A program made the position numbers and the translations under genes. From NCBI GenBank assembly GCA_934247875.1, contig CAKQJZ010000047.1:1-16242 (forward strand): a stretch of 16,242 nt of DNA, written 5' to 3'. The stretch comes from an uncultured Spirochaetales bacterium. GTDB lineage: Bacteria > Spirochaetota > Spirochaetia > Sphaerochaetales > Sphaerochaetaceae. Shown here in pieces: positions 1-6,426 of this stretch (position 1 is the stretch's first letter; every line of letters starts with the position of its first letter). The notes beneath the pieces are model-generated. The model did not search any database. It saw only the letters and a list, made by a program, of their open reading frames with translations, and was not told the DNA's origin.

Positions 1-118
1 ATGATAAACGCAGTGCTAGATAATTCAGCTCTGCCATTGCTTGGCGCTGCCCTGGTTTAGGGTGACTGAATAGTTACATGTAACAAAGAATGTCTTATGG
101 TGAAAAGATTCCGATTTA
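1..118. other. Upstream region: possible leader mini-ORF or gene edge, with a palindrome
   Basis: Bases 1-60 form a short open frame (ATG, 19 codons, TAG) rich in Leu, Ala and Val. It could be a leader peptide or the tail of a gene cut by the window edge. On the other strand a frame opens at an ATG at 37-35 and runs off the window edge, so a divergent gene start is also possible. I cannot choose between these. A perfect 12-bp palindrome, GTTACATGTAAC, lies at 73-84. A short CCCT/AGGG hairpin spans 50-62. Nothing else is recognised here. Confidence 0.3.
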
Positions 119-147
119 TTGCATTATTTTTGGACAATGGATAAGAT
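119..147 (+). promoter_or_regulatory. Putative promoter of threonine ammonia-lyase gene
   Basis: TTGCAT at 119-124 and TAAGAT at 142-147 are separated by 17 bases. With usual spacing, transcription would begin at about 154, exactly the A of the preferred ATG, so the message would be leaderless. The hexamers match the sigma-70 consensus only partly (3/6 and 4/6). Confidence 0.35.
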
Positions 148-153
148 GTGGCT

Positions 154-1365
154 ATGCTTACATTAGATACAGTTTATCAGGCAAGCTTTGCTCTAAAGCC
201 AGTTGCCAGATGCACAGATTTGATCCGTGCTCCTAAGATGTTCCCAGAAGATGAGGTCTATCTCAAGACCGAGAATCTTCAGATTACAGGCTCTTTCAAG
301 GTCCGTGGTGCTTATTATAAGATGTCCAAGCTCACAGAAGAGCAGAAAAAGAAGGGTGTTATTGCATGTTCTGCAGGTAACCATGCTCAGGGTGTTGCAC
401 TAGCAGCTCAGCGTCAGGGTATTGATAGCATTATCTGCATTCCAGAAGGAGCTCCTATTTCTAAAGTAGAGGCAACAAGATCATACGGTGCTAAAGTTGA
501 GCTTGTTAAAGGTGTATATGATGATGCATATGCAAGAGCGCTTGAGATAGTCAAAGAGACTGGAAGAACTATGATTCATCCTTTCAATGACCCAGATGTC
601 ATTGCGGGTCAGGGTACAATCGGTCTTGAGATTCTTCAGCAGCTTCCAGATGTAGACAGCGTTGTAGTTCCTGTAGGCGGTGGTGGCCTAATAAGCGGTG
701 TCGCATTTACAATGAAGATGCTTAAGCCATCTATCAAGATCTATGGCGTCCAATCTTCAGGTGCACCTTCAATGGTCAACTCTCTTGAGCATCATAAAGT
801 TGAAGCACTTTCAAATGTTGCAACTATAGCTGATGGTATTGCTGTTAAGTGCCCAGGAGATCTTACATACGACTTTGTTGAGAAATATGTAGATGAGATC
901 GTCACAGTAACAGATGATGAAGTTGCAGATGCTATCTTGCAGCTTATGGAGAAGCAGAAGCTGGTTGCAGAAGGCGCTGGTGCTGTCTCTGTTGCAGCTG
1001 CGCTTTTCAATAAGATTGACGTCAAAGGCAAGAAGACAGTATGTCTTGTTTCTGGTGGCAATATCGATGTAACAATCCTTTCTCGTGTTATCAACAGAGC
1101 GCTTATAAAAGAAGGACGTATTGCAGATATCACAGTAGAGCTTGTCGATAAGCCAGGACAGCTTGTTGAAGTATCTTCAATAATTGCACGTCTTGGTGCA
1201 AACGTTGTCAGTGTTCAGCATGATAAGACTGGCCGCGAAACAGATCTTAACTCATGTACTCTCTCTATTTCGATGGAGACAAGGAACCATGAGCATGTTG
1301 AAGAGATCAAGAAAGCATTGCAGGATGCTGGTTTCAAGTTTGTAAAAGGACGCAATGAGGCTTAA
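154..1365 (+). CDS. ilvA: Threonine ammonia-lyase (threonine dehydratase), ACT-domain form
   Basis: This cytoplasmic PLP enzyme deaminates L-threonine to 2-oxobutanoate and ammonia, the first step towards isoleucine or a threonine-degrading step. The 403-residue protein has the fold-type II PLP signature: the PLP lysine is K49 within GSFKVRGA, and the phosphate-binding glycine loop PVGGGG is near residues 173-178. A C-terminal ACT domain (about 325-400, with DKPGQL and GANVVSVQHD) suggests allosteric control by an amino acid. The length matches the medium form with a single ACT domain. I chose ATG 154 over GTG 148 because a GGATAAG stretch lies at a better distance, although a leaderless start is also possible. 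The gene overlaps the next one by 11 bases. No other isoleucine gene is present, so a biosynthetic or catabolic role cannot be decided here; serine is a common side substrate in this family. Confidence 0.92.
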   Translation: MLTLDTVYQASFALKPVARCTDLIRAPKMFPEDEVYLKTENLQITGSFKVRGAYYKMSKLTEEQKKKGVIACSAGNHAQGVALAAQRQGIDSIICIPEGAPISKVEATRSYGAKVELVKGVYDDAYARALEIVKETGRTMIHPFNDPDVIAGQGTIGLEILQQLPDVDSVVVPVGGGGLISGVAFTMKMLKPSIKIYGVQSSGAPSMVNSLEHHKVEALSNVATIADGIAVKCPGDLTYDFVEKYVDEIVTVTDDEVADAILQLMEKQKLVAEGAGAVSVAAALFNKIDVKGKKTVCLVSGGNIDVTILSRVINRALIKEGRIADITVELVDKPGQLVEVSSIIARLGANVVSVQHDKTGRETDLNSCTLSISMETRNHEHVEEIKKALQDAGFKFVKGRNEA

Positions 1366-2164
1366 TTTCTTCTTCGATATCGATGGAACGCTTTTGCCAT
1401 TTGGCAAGAGAGTTCCAGAATCAGCACTTGAAGCTATAAAGAGCGCAAAGGAATCTGGAGACAGAATCTTTCTCTCAACTGGACGAAGCATAGCAGAAAT
1501 CTCAGATGCGATAGCTTCTCTTCCGCTTAATGGGGGAGTTTATTCAGCAGGTGGCAGAGCTTATGCAGATGGAAAGCTTCTTTATAAGCGGGTTTTCACA
1601 CCAGAAGAGAGACGCGAGGCATTGGATGCGATTGAGAAGTTTAATCTTGAAGGCGTCATACAGACAGACGAAGGCACATACTTCAAGAAAGAAAGCCTCG
1701 AATTATTTAAAAATCTGATGATGGAGTATGTTGGAAACGTAATAGAGATTCCTCATGCTGCAGTTGTCGATGAACTCAGTGAAGAACTTGAGATGAACAA
1801 GTTCTTGATAATTTCAAAAGAGCGCCGTGTTCAGGAAGTAAGAGAAGCACTTAAAGGCAAATTCGTCGTAGTAGATAATACTGTAGGGCTTCCTCAGGAT
1901 CTGATGGCTGAAGTAGTGCTCCCTGATATTACTAAAGCAACAGGTATAGAGAAAATCCTTGAATATTATGGAGATAGCAGAGACAGCGTTATAGCTGTAG
2001 GCGATGGCGCAAATGATATTGAAATGATTGAATATGCAGCTATTGGGATCTCTATGGGCAATGGTTCTGATTCTTTGAAAGCTGTTGCAGATTACATTAC
2101 AACAGATGTTGAGTGCGATGGACTAAAAAATGCGATAGAGTATGCTAAGCGCGTTAAAGGCTAA
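1355..2164 (+). CDS. HAD-superfamily hydrolase, Cof/type IIB
   Basis: This is a cytoplasmic phosphatase of the haloacid dehalogenase superfamily, 269 residues long. Motif I DIDGT places the nucleophile at D8 and the acid/base at D10. Motif II is STGR (41-44), the motif III lysine lies in the DITKATG segment near 193, and motif IV is GDGANDIEM near 215-223. The large insert between motifs II and III is the C2 cap typical of Cof/YbiV-like enzymes, which act on sugar phosphates, nucleotides or PLP. The natural substrate cannot be read from the sequence. The start overlaps the end of the threonine ammonia-lyase gene by 11 bases and has AGGA four bases upstream, so translation is probably coupled. 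A link to PLP or amino-acid metabolism is only a guess from position. Confidence 0.88.
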   Translation: MRLNFFFDIDGTLLPFGKRVPESALEAIKSAKESGDRIFLSTGRSIAEISDAIASLPLNGGVYSAGGRAYADGKLLYKRVFTPEERREALDAIEKFNLEGVIQTDEGTYFKKESLELFKNLMMEYVGNVIEIPHAAVVDELSEELEMNKFLIISKERRVQEVREALKGKFVVVDNTVGLPQDLMAEVVLPDITKATGIEKILEYYGDSRDSVIAVGDGANDIEMIEYAAIGISMGNGSDSLKAVADYITTDVECDGLKNAIEYAKRVKG

Positions 2165-2167
2165 GAG

Positions 2168-2197
2168 TTGAATTAAAGAATTATTTTTTATTAGAAT
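2168..2197 (+). promoter_or_regulatory. Putative promoter of tetR-family gene
   Basis: TTGAAT at 2168-2173 and TAGAAT at 2192-2197 are 18 bases apart, close to the sigma-70 consensus (4/6 and 5/6). The predicted start of transcription, about 2204, lies only some 10 bases before the chosen ATG and next to an in-frame GTG at 2205. Confidence 0.4.
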
Positions 2198-2213
2198 TAG
2201 TTAGGTGCCGAAT

Positions 2214-2816
2214 ATGATTGATGATGCAAAGAGAGTAAAAGCCGAGTATCGTAGTTCTATCCGAAGCAAAGTTCTAATTAAGAATGCACTTCTTTCGCTT
2301 ATGAGAGAGAAGAGTTTTGATAAGATCTCAGTTACTGATATCGTAGACAGAGCTGATATCAACAGAGGAACTTTCTATGCCCATTTCAAGGACGTCAGAG
2401 ATGTCCTTGATAAAATCTGTGCTGGCATGGTCGATGAGATCTTATTCTCAATCAAAGAGACTGATGTCGAAGATATCGTAAAAGACAACTCTATAGTCTT
2501 CAAAAAGATTTCTGACTACATCTCAAAGGATCTTGAATATTTCAAGCTGATACTGAAAATCGATGGTATTCATGACTTCATTCTCAGAAAGAAGAGCGAT
2601 GCAATAAGAGTATTGCTTGAAAGCGATGAAATCAGCAAGTCACTTGTTGATATGAAAGAAGCAGAAGTCGTCATTGATTTCGCTATCTCTGCAATCGTTG
2701 ATACCTATTCAGATATCGTGCTTGAGCGCTTATCTGTTACTTTGGATGAAGCACCGCAGTATCTTTCAAAGATTATCAATACAGTGCTTCGTTATTATCC
2801 GAGAGAGACTAGATAA
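2214..2816 (+). CDS. TetR/AcrR-family transcriptional regulator
   Basis: This is a one-component DNA-binding regulator of 200 residues. Residues 16-60 hold the TetR N-terminal helix-turn-helix, with the typical pattern KISVTDIVDRADINRGTFYAHF. The C-terminal half is helical and has no signature I can tie to a ligand. It resembles the short TetR-like proteins common in Clostridia and related to the DhaS type. ATG 2214 is preferred over GTG 2205 because AGG at 2203-2205 is suitably spaced. The upstream HAD gene ends 49 bases earlier and a promoter-like sequence lies between, so it is probably transcribed separately. Its 3' end overlaps the convergent J-domain gene by 8 bases. No efflux pump or enzyme target lies next to it, so its regulon is unknown. 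Confidence 0.85.
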   Translation: MIDDAKRVKAEYRSSIRSKVLIKNALLSLMREKSFDKISVTDIVDRADINRGTFYAHFKDVRDVLDKICAGMVDEILFSIKETDVEDIVKDNSIVFKKISDYISKDLEYFKLILKIDGIHDFILRKKSDAIRVLLESDEISKSLVDMKEAEVVIDFAISAIVDTYSDIVLERLSVTLDEAPQYLSKIINTVLRYYPRETR

Positions 2817-3387
2817 TACAGCAGCAGAATCTGAGCATAAGCATTGTCAGACAGAAGTTGATTATTCCACCTGTTATATTTGACTTGTAGTGCGTAGTTG
2901 AGTACTCGCGGTAGTAGTTTGTACTGCTATTCATGCGGCTCTTGAATGTCTGGTATTGCATATTGTTAGGCTCTCTCTGAAGTGCTTTGTCTATATCTTC
3001 CTCAGCGCCTGTCCTATCGCCTGAATAAGACTTTGCAACTGCAGATAGATAGTACCATCTGCTGCTGCGTCTTGACTCTTCAACGCCTGAAAGCGCATTC
3101 AAAGCTTCTTTGTAGCGGCGTGCGTTTATGTAGCTGACAGCAGCCTGAAGCTCTATAGGCTCCTCATAGCTTGTTGAGCCTTGGTAGCTGTAGCTATCGC
3201 TTCTGTAGCTCTTCTTGTTCATTATCGCATCGTATGCAGCATTGACTTTCTGCATCTCTTCTGCAGCTTTAGGATCGTTGCCAGTAACATCTGGATGGTA
3301 TTTCTTCGCAAGTCGCTTATATGCTTTCTTTACATCTTCTTCACTTGCGGAACTGGATAGTCCTAAGACTTCATATGGATCTGTCAT
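2809..3387 (-). CDS. J-domain protein with TPR-like middle and Cys-rich hydrophobic tail
   Basis: This is a co-chaperone-like protein of 192 residues that should stimulate an Hsp70 (DnaK-type) ATPase. Residues 3-60 form a J domain with the essential HPD at 31-33, followed by a Ser/Tyr-rich linker. Residues 78-145 look like tetratricopeptide-type helices (YINARRYKEALNAL, SGDRTGAEEDIDKALQREPNN). The tail (about 170-192) is hydrophobic with four cysteines, three of them consecutive, and might insert in a membrane or bind metal. It lacks the DnaJ G/F and CxxCxGxG zinc domains, so it is a specialised J protein and not the general DnaJ. It has a strong AAGGAG site, and its ATG overlaps the stop of the DUF5685 gene (ATGA). 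It is the last gene of the minus-strand trio. Confidence 0.85.
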   Translation of the reverse strand: MTDPYEVLGLSSSASEEDVKKAYKRLAKKYHPDVTGNDPKAAEEMQKVNAAYDAIMNKKSYRSDSYSYQGSTSYEEPIELQAAVSYINARRYKEALNALSGVEESRRSSRWYYLSAVAKSYSGDRTGAEEDIDKALQREPNNMQYQTFKSRMNSSTNYYREYSTTHYKSNITGGIINFCLTMLMLRFCCCII

Positions 3388-4184
3388 GTATTCTCCTTTT
3401 TGAATCTTGTCCAGATTCCGCTATATATTATGTTCCTCATGATTGGAATACTGCTTTCTAGTGGTAGTCGCTCGAATATAAGAGAAGCATCTGCAGCTGC
3501 ATTCAATAGCAGCTTCTCTGCGTCTTTTTCTTTAGTCCCTTCAGGGAAAGGATTGAAGCAGCCTTTCTTCTTATCTGACTTTCTGTCATCCCAGCCATCT
3601 ATGAGGTAAATGAATCTGCCAAGTGCTTCGCCTAGGGCGCGCAGCTCTGGAGCGAAATGGAAATCTGGATCTTTTACGAATATCTCGCCAAGAATAGCAC
3701 CAAAGAGAGCTGAGAGCGCTTCTGGATTTTGCTCGTTGGCTTCTTCTTTCTCTCTCAGTTCATGAAGCTTCTCTTTTAGTACTTTATATTGTCTTGGATA
3801 GCGAGATGTGATTTCAGTTGCTATCTTCTCATATTTCTTAGCACGTATCCTGTCTTTGTGCTCATCTTGGATGTTATCAAGGAGTGAGAAATAGAAAAGG
3901 AGCAGCTGCATATCTGCCGCGTAATCTGTAGCACCCTTAGAGCATATATAGTCATGAGGTACAAGAGGTCTTACGATGCATCTCTCTTTCCCTTTTACTG
4001 TATCCTCATCGTATATATCAGATAAGAGTATTGTCAGAAATACCATATCAAAGGAAAGTGAATGCATTCCCTTGATTCCATATTTCTGATTGAGAACATG
4101 GCAAAGTCCACAGTAGTAGGACTTGTATTCAAGTCTCATTTCTTTATCTGCATTGACTCTTGAGAGTGTTATATACCCAAACAT
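3384..4184 (-). CDS. DUF5685 family protein
   Basis: I recognise this 266-residue protein as DUF5685, an uncharacterised family seen mainly in Clostridia. The N terminus MFGYITLSR and the YYCGLC motif (23-28, Cys25 and Cys28) are characteristic. No signal peptide is evident and the rest looks all-helical. Two Asp-rich helices stand out: LLDNIQDE (101-108) and YLIDGWDDRKSDKKKG (193-208) followed by NPF. Their layout recalls the paired metal-binding motifs of squalene/phytoene and other all-alpha prenyl synthases, but no function is proven. It lies 1 base after the zinc-ribbon gene, has an AGAGGA ribosome site, and overlaps the J-domain gene by 4 bases, so the three products are probably made together. 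Confidence 0.82.
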   Translation of the reverse strand: MFGYITLSRVNADKEMRLEYKSYYCGLCHVLNQKYGIKGMHSLSFDMVFLTILLSDIYDEDTVKGKERCIVRPLVPHDYICSKGATDYAADMQLLLFYFSLLDNIQDEHKDRIRAKKYEKIATEITSRYPRQYKVLKEKLHELREKEEANEQNPEALSALFGAILGEIFVKDPDFHFAPELRALGEALGRFIYLIDGWDDRKSDKKKGCFNPFPEGTKEKDAEKLLLNAAADASLIFERLPLESSIPIMRNIIYSGIWTRFKKENT

Positions 4185-4185
4185 A

Positions 4186-4710
4186 TTATGTCCTCTTTAT
4201 GAACTCCTCTTGGCACTTTGGGCATTTGATCTTGATCTTTCCTTTGCCTCTAGGGACTCTGAGCTCTGTATTGCACTTAGGACATCTATAGTATTTATAA
4301 ATCTTCTCGCTTTCTTTGCGCTCTTTCTTGATTCTCTCTTTTTCAGCTCTTTCTCTGAGCTTCTTTTCTCTCTCTTCTCGTCTCAGCTCCTCTTTGGTAG
4401 GAGTAGCATTTCTATATTCTCCGCTATTGTAGTAGCTACTAGATGAATATGATGAGCTATAGTTTGCTTTCTTTCCAAAAAGAGCGAGGAATTTATCATT
4501 CTCTGCTCTGCGCTTGGCAATATTAGTGCTAAGCATTCTGAATGATGAATATATAACAAGGACCAGTGCGAGTGCATTGATGACGATTCTTGCTGTTTCA
4601 TTATCAACAACAGATGCAATGACTATTGCGATAACAGCTGTAACAACTAGAAAAACAGAAAAATGATCTGAGCCATTACGTCTCTGAAATGGGGAATTAT
4701 TCTGATACAT
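4186..4710 (-). CDS. Membrane protein with C-terminal zinc ribbon, first gene of DUF5685 operon
   Basis: The 174-residue protein has two predicted membrane helices (about 17-35 and 41-58). A Ser/Tyr-rich linker follows, then a highly charged Lys/Glu/Arg helix (about 105-137, likely coiled coil), and finally a zinc ribbon with CPKC at 143-146 and CPKC at 163-166. The ribbon includes the segment RVPRGKGKIKIKCPKC, which I associate with proteins encoded beside DUF5685 genes in Clostridia. The ribbon and coil are expected in the cytoplasm, where they could bind nucleic acid or protein partners. No Shine-Dalgarno sequence precedes the ATG at 4710; a good promoter places the transcript start exactly on it. 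Function unknown. Confidence 0.75.
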   Translation of the reverse strand: MYQNNSPFQRRNGSDHFSVFLVVTAVIAIVIASVVDNETARIVINALALVLVIYSSFRMLSTNIAKRRAENDKFLALFGKKANYSSSYSSSSYYNSGEYRNATPTKEELRREEREKKLRERAEKERIKKERKESEKIYKYYRCPKCNTELRVPRGKGKIKIKCPKCQEEFIKRT

Positions 4711-4716
4711 ACATTA

Positions 4717-4745
4717 AATATAGTGAAAGGATAATAAGATGCCAA
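4717..4745 (-). promoter_or_regulatory. Promoter of zinc-ribbon/DUF5685/J-domain operon
   Basis: Read on the minus strand, TTGGCA (4745-4740) and TATATT (4722-4717) are exactly 17 bases apart. Six bases separate the -10 from the ATG at 4710, so the first transcribed base would be the A of the start codon. The gene has no visible ribosome site, which agrees with a leaderless message. Confidence 0.55.
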
Positions 4746-4790
4746 TTCCAATTTCTTGTATTTTTTGTGTATTGGTGGAAAATAAGTGTT

Positions 4791-5510
4791 ATGAAAATCA
4801 TTGCACACCGTGGCTGGAGCGGAGAATATCCAGAAAACACAATGCTAGCATTCAAGAAGGCCGCAGAAGTAAAGGCCGATGGTATAGAGATGGATGTCCA
4901 TCTATCAAAAGATGGGGAAGTTATGGTCATCCATGATGAAGCCTTGATCAGAACAACAGGCAAAGAGGGTATTGTCTCTGATTATAAGAGATCAGAACTT
5001 GAGAAGATTTCTGCAGGAAAGACAAAGAACGATTCATTTGGATTTACTCCAATTCCATCTCTTGAAGAGTTCCTCGACTTTCTGAAAGACACAGATCTGA
5101 TGGTCAATATTGAACTTAAGACAGCTCCTGTTTTCTATCCAACGCTTGAAGAGAAGACTCTTGGCTTAGTAAAACGCTTTGGACTAGAGAACAGAGTCAT
5201 ATTCTCATCGTTCAATTGGCTATCTATAATGTTATTGAAAAAGCTCGCACCAGAGATCCCTGGTGGTCTTTTGATTGGTAACCCTAAGATCAAGAATATT
5301 GGATATGCAATTAAAGAGACAGGTTTTGATGCATACCATCCAGACTTTGCGCTTCTTGATGATGAAGCTGTCAAAGAGCTTCAAGCTAATAAAGTTGCTA
5401 TCAACGTCTGGACAGTAAATAAAGAAGAAGACATGAAGAAGTGCCAGAAATGGGGAGTAGATGGTCTTATTACCAATCATCCAGATCTGGCTATTAAATT
5501 ATTTGGATGA
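4791..5510 (+). CDS. Glycerophosphodiester phosphodiesterase
   Basis: It hydrolyses glycerophosphodiesters such as glycerophosphocholine to glycerol 3-phosphate and an alcohol. The 239-residue protein starts directly with the catalytic HR motif (H6, R7), followed by the metal ligands E33 and D35 in IEMDVHLSKDG, the second catalytic H48 in VIHDE, a conserved glutamate in VNIELK, and the C-terminal WTVN and GVDGLITNHPD segments. There is no signal peptide, so it is a cytoplasmic UgpQ-like enzyme acting on imported or recycled phospholipid headgroups. ATG 4791 is preferred: upstream in-frame codons encode an unrelated aromatic-rich stretch, the family begins at this point, and GGTGGA lies about 11 bases upstream. 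It is divergent from the zinc-ribbon operon, and its end overlaps the convergent nitroreductase gene by 12 bases. Confidence 0.9.
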   Translation: MKIIAHRGWSGEYPENTMLAFKKAAEVKADGIEMDVHLSKDGEVMVIHDEALIRTTGKEGIVSDYKRSELEKISAGKTKNDSFGFTPIPSLEEFLDFLKDTDLMVNIELKTAPVFYPTLEEKTLGLVKRFGLENRVIFSSFNWLSIMLLKKLAPEIPGGLLIGNPKIKNIGYAIKETGFDAYHPDFALLDDEAVKELQANKVAINVWTVNKEEDMKKCQKWGVDGLITNHPDLAIKLFG

Positions 5511-6281
5511 TTCTTCGCACCAGCGTTTCATAAAGACAGCTGCGCTTCTATCCATTTCCTTCATGAAGTCTGAAGAGACCTTTCTGTTGAAGTAGTGGTC
5601 AGCGTATGTCTCAACTTTTCCATGAGGTATGATCTTCTTCTCTTTGTAGCGAGCAGTATGACGCTCATACATCTTCTCGCACTCTGCAGTGTCTTGCATG
5701 TGGTATTTATTAGGGAAGAAGACATATTTCTCATCTGGGCGGAGTGTAAGCTCTTCTCTGCATGCTTTAGGGTAGCCAAAGATGATCATAGCTGCAGGTG
5801 CTGCAAGCGGAGGAAGCTCCATAAGTGCCTGAAGCTCTTCATAGTTCTCGATGATATCACCAACATAGCAAGAGCCTAAGCCAAGTGCATCAGCTGCTAT
5901 TACTGCAGTCTCAGCTGCAACTATTGCATCCTGCATTGCAAGATGAAGATAGCCAAGTCCTGGGTGCCTTAGTTCCTTGCCGCATCTTTCAGGGCTGCCG
6001 CCATCTTTGATCCAGTTGTACCATCTTTCAAAATCAGCTAAGAATACCCACACGCCCTGCGCACGTTCAATCATTGGCTGATTGTCGCAGATCTTTGCAA
6101 GCTTTGATTTGACTTCTGGGTCTGTTACTTCAATGACAGAATATGTTGTCATATTGCCACCAGTAGGTGCTCTGAGTGTCAGCTCCTTGAGCTTTTTGAT
6201 AGTCTCTTCCTCTATAGGACGATTCTCGAATGCTCTTATTGAGCGTCTGTTTGCCAGTAATTCAATAGTTTCATTATTCAT
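5499..6281 (-). CDS. Nitroreductase family protein (NfsA/FRP-like flavin reductase)
   Basis: An FMN-dependent NAD(P)H oxidoreductase of 260 residues. The N-terminal RRSIRAF motif binds the FMN phosphate, APTGGNMTTYSVIEV is the usual following segment, and the central AIVAAETAVIAADALGLGSCYVGDI is characteristic of the family. The C-terminal extension (about 190-260) fits the NfsA/flavin-reductase subgroup, which reduces nitro compounds, quinones or free flavin. The physiological substrate cannot be deduced. ATG 6281 is chosen; an in-frame GTG lies at 6287, and neither has a clear ribosome site. A TAAAAT sequence on the minus strand (6299-6294) could be the -10 but lacks a well-placed -35. It is divergent from the Rrf2-like gene, a typical regulator-target arrangement. 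Confidence 0.88.
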   Translation of the reverse strand: MNNETIELLANRRSIRAFENRPIEEETIKKLKELTLRAPTGGNMTTYSVIEVTDPEVKSKLAKICDNQPMIERAQGVWVFLADFERWYNWIKDGGSPERCGKELRHPGLGYLHLAMQDAIVAAETAVIAADALGLGSCYVGDIIENYEELQALMELPPLAAPAAMIIFGYPKACREELTLRPDEKYVFFPNKYHMQDTAECEKMYERHTARYKEKKIIPHGKVETYADHYFNRKVSSDFMKEMDRSAAVFMKRWCEESSK

Positions 6282-6334
6282 ACTCACTAGCTTATTTTAG
6301 CTTTCTTTCATTTTTCAAGTGCTAATTTGCATAG

Positions 6335-6350
6335 TTCCGAAATATCAGAA
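6335..6350. promoter_or_regulatory. Imperfect inverted repeat between nitroreductase and Rrf2-like genes
   Basis: TTCCGA at 6335-6340 and TCAGAA at 6345-6350 are inverted with one mismatch around a 4-base centre. The site lies mid-way between the divergent start codons and could be an operator for the Rrf2-like protein. Such a repeat can arise by chance in AT-rich DNA. Confidence 0.25.
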
Positions 6351-6382
6351 AATAAGACTACTCAAAACGTTAATTTTTCTCC

Positions 6383-6410
6383 TTTAAAAAACTTTTTTAT
6401 GGGCTATGAT
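6383..6410 (+). promoter_or_regulatory. Putative promoter of Rrf2-like gene
   Basis: TTTAAA (6383-6388) and TATGAT (6405-6410) are 16 bases apart, giving a start near 6417 and a 10-base leader that contains the GGGGG ribosome site at 6418-6422. Confidence 0.4.
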
Positions 6411-6426
6411 GTCGATAGGGGGTTAC

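Noticed and set aside
792..1133. 113-codon open frame on the minus strand inside the threonine ammonia-lyase gene
   Set aside because: It lies wholly inside a clear gene, has Ser/Thr-rich low-complexity translation and no family resemblance; it is a shadow of the real frame.
4689..4790. Upstream extension of the phosphodiesterase frame (34 extra codons)
   Set aside because: The extension encodes an aromatic-rich stretch unlike the family, which begins at the HR motif just after ATG 4791, and it would overlap the divergent gene start.
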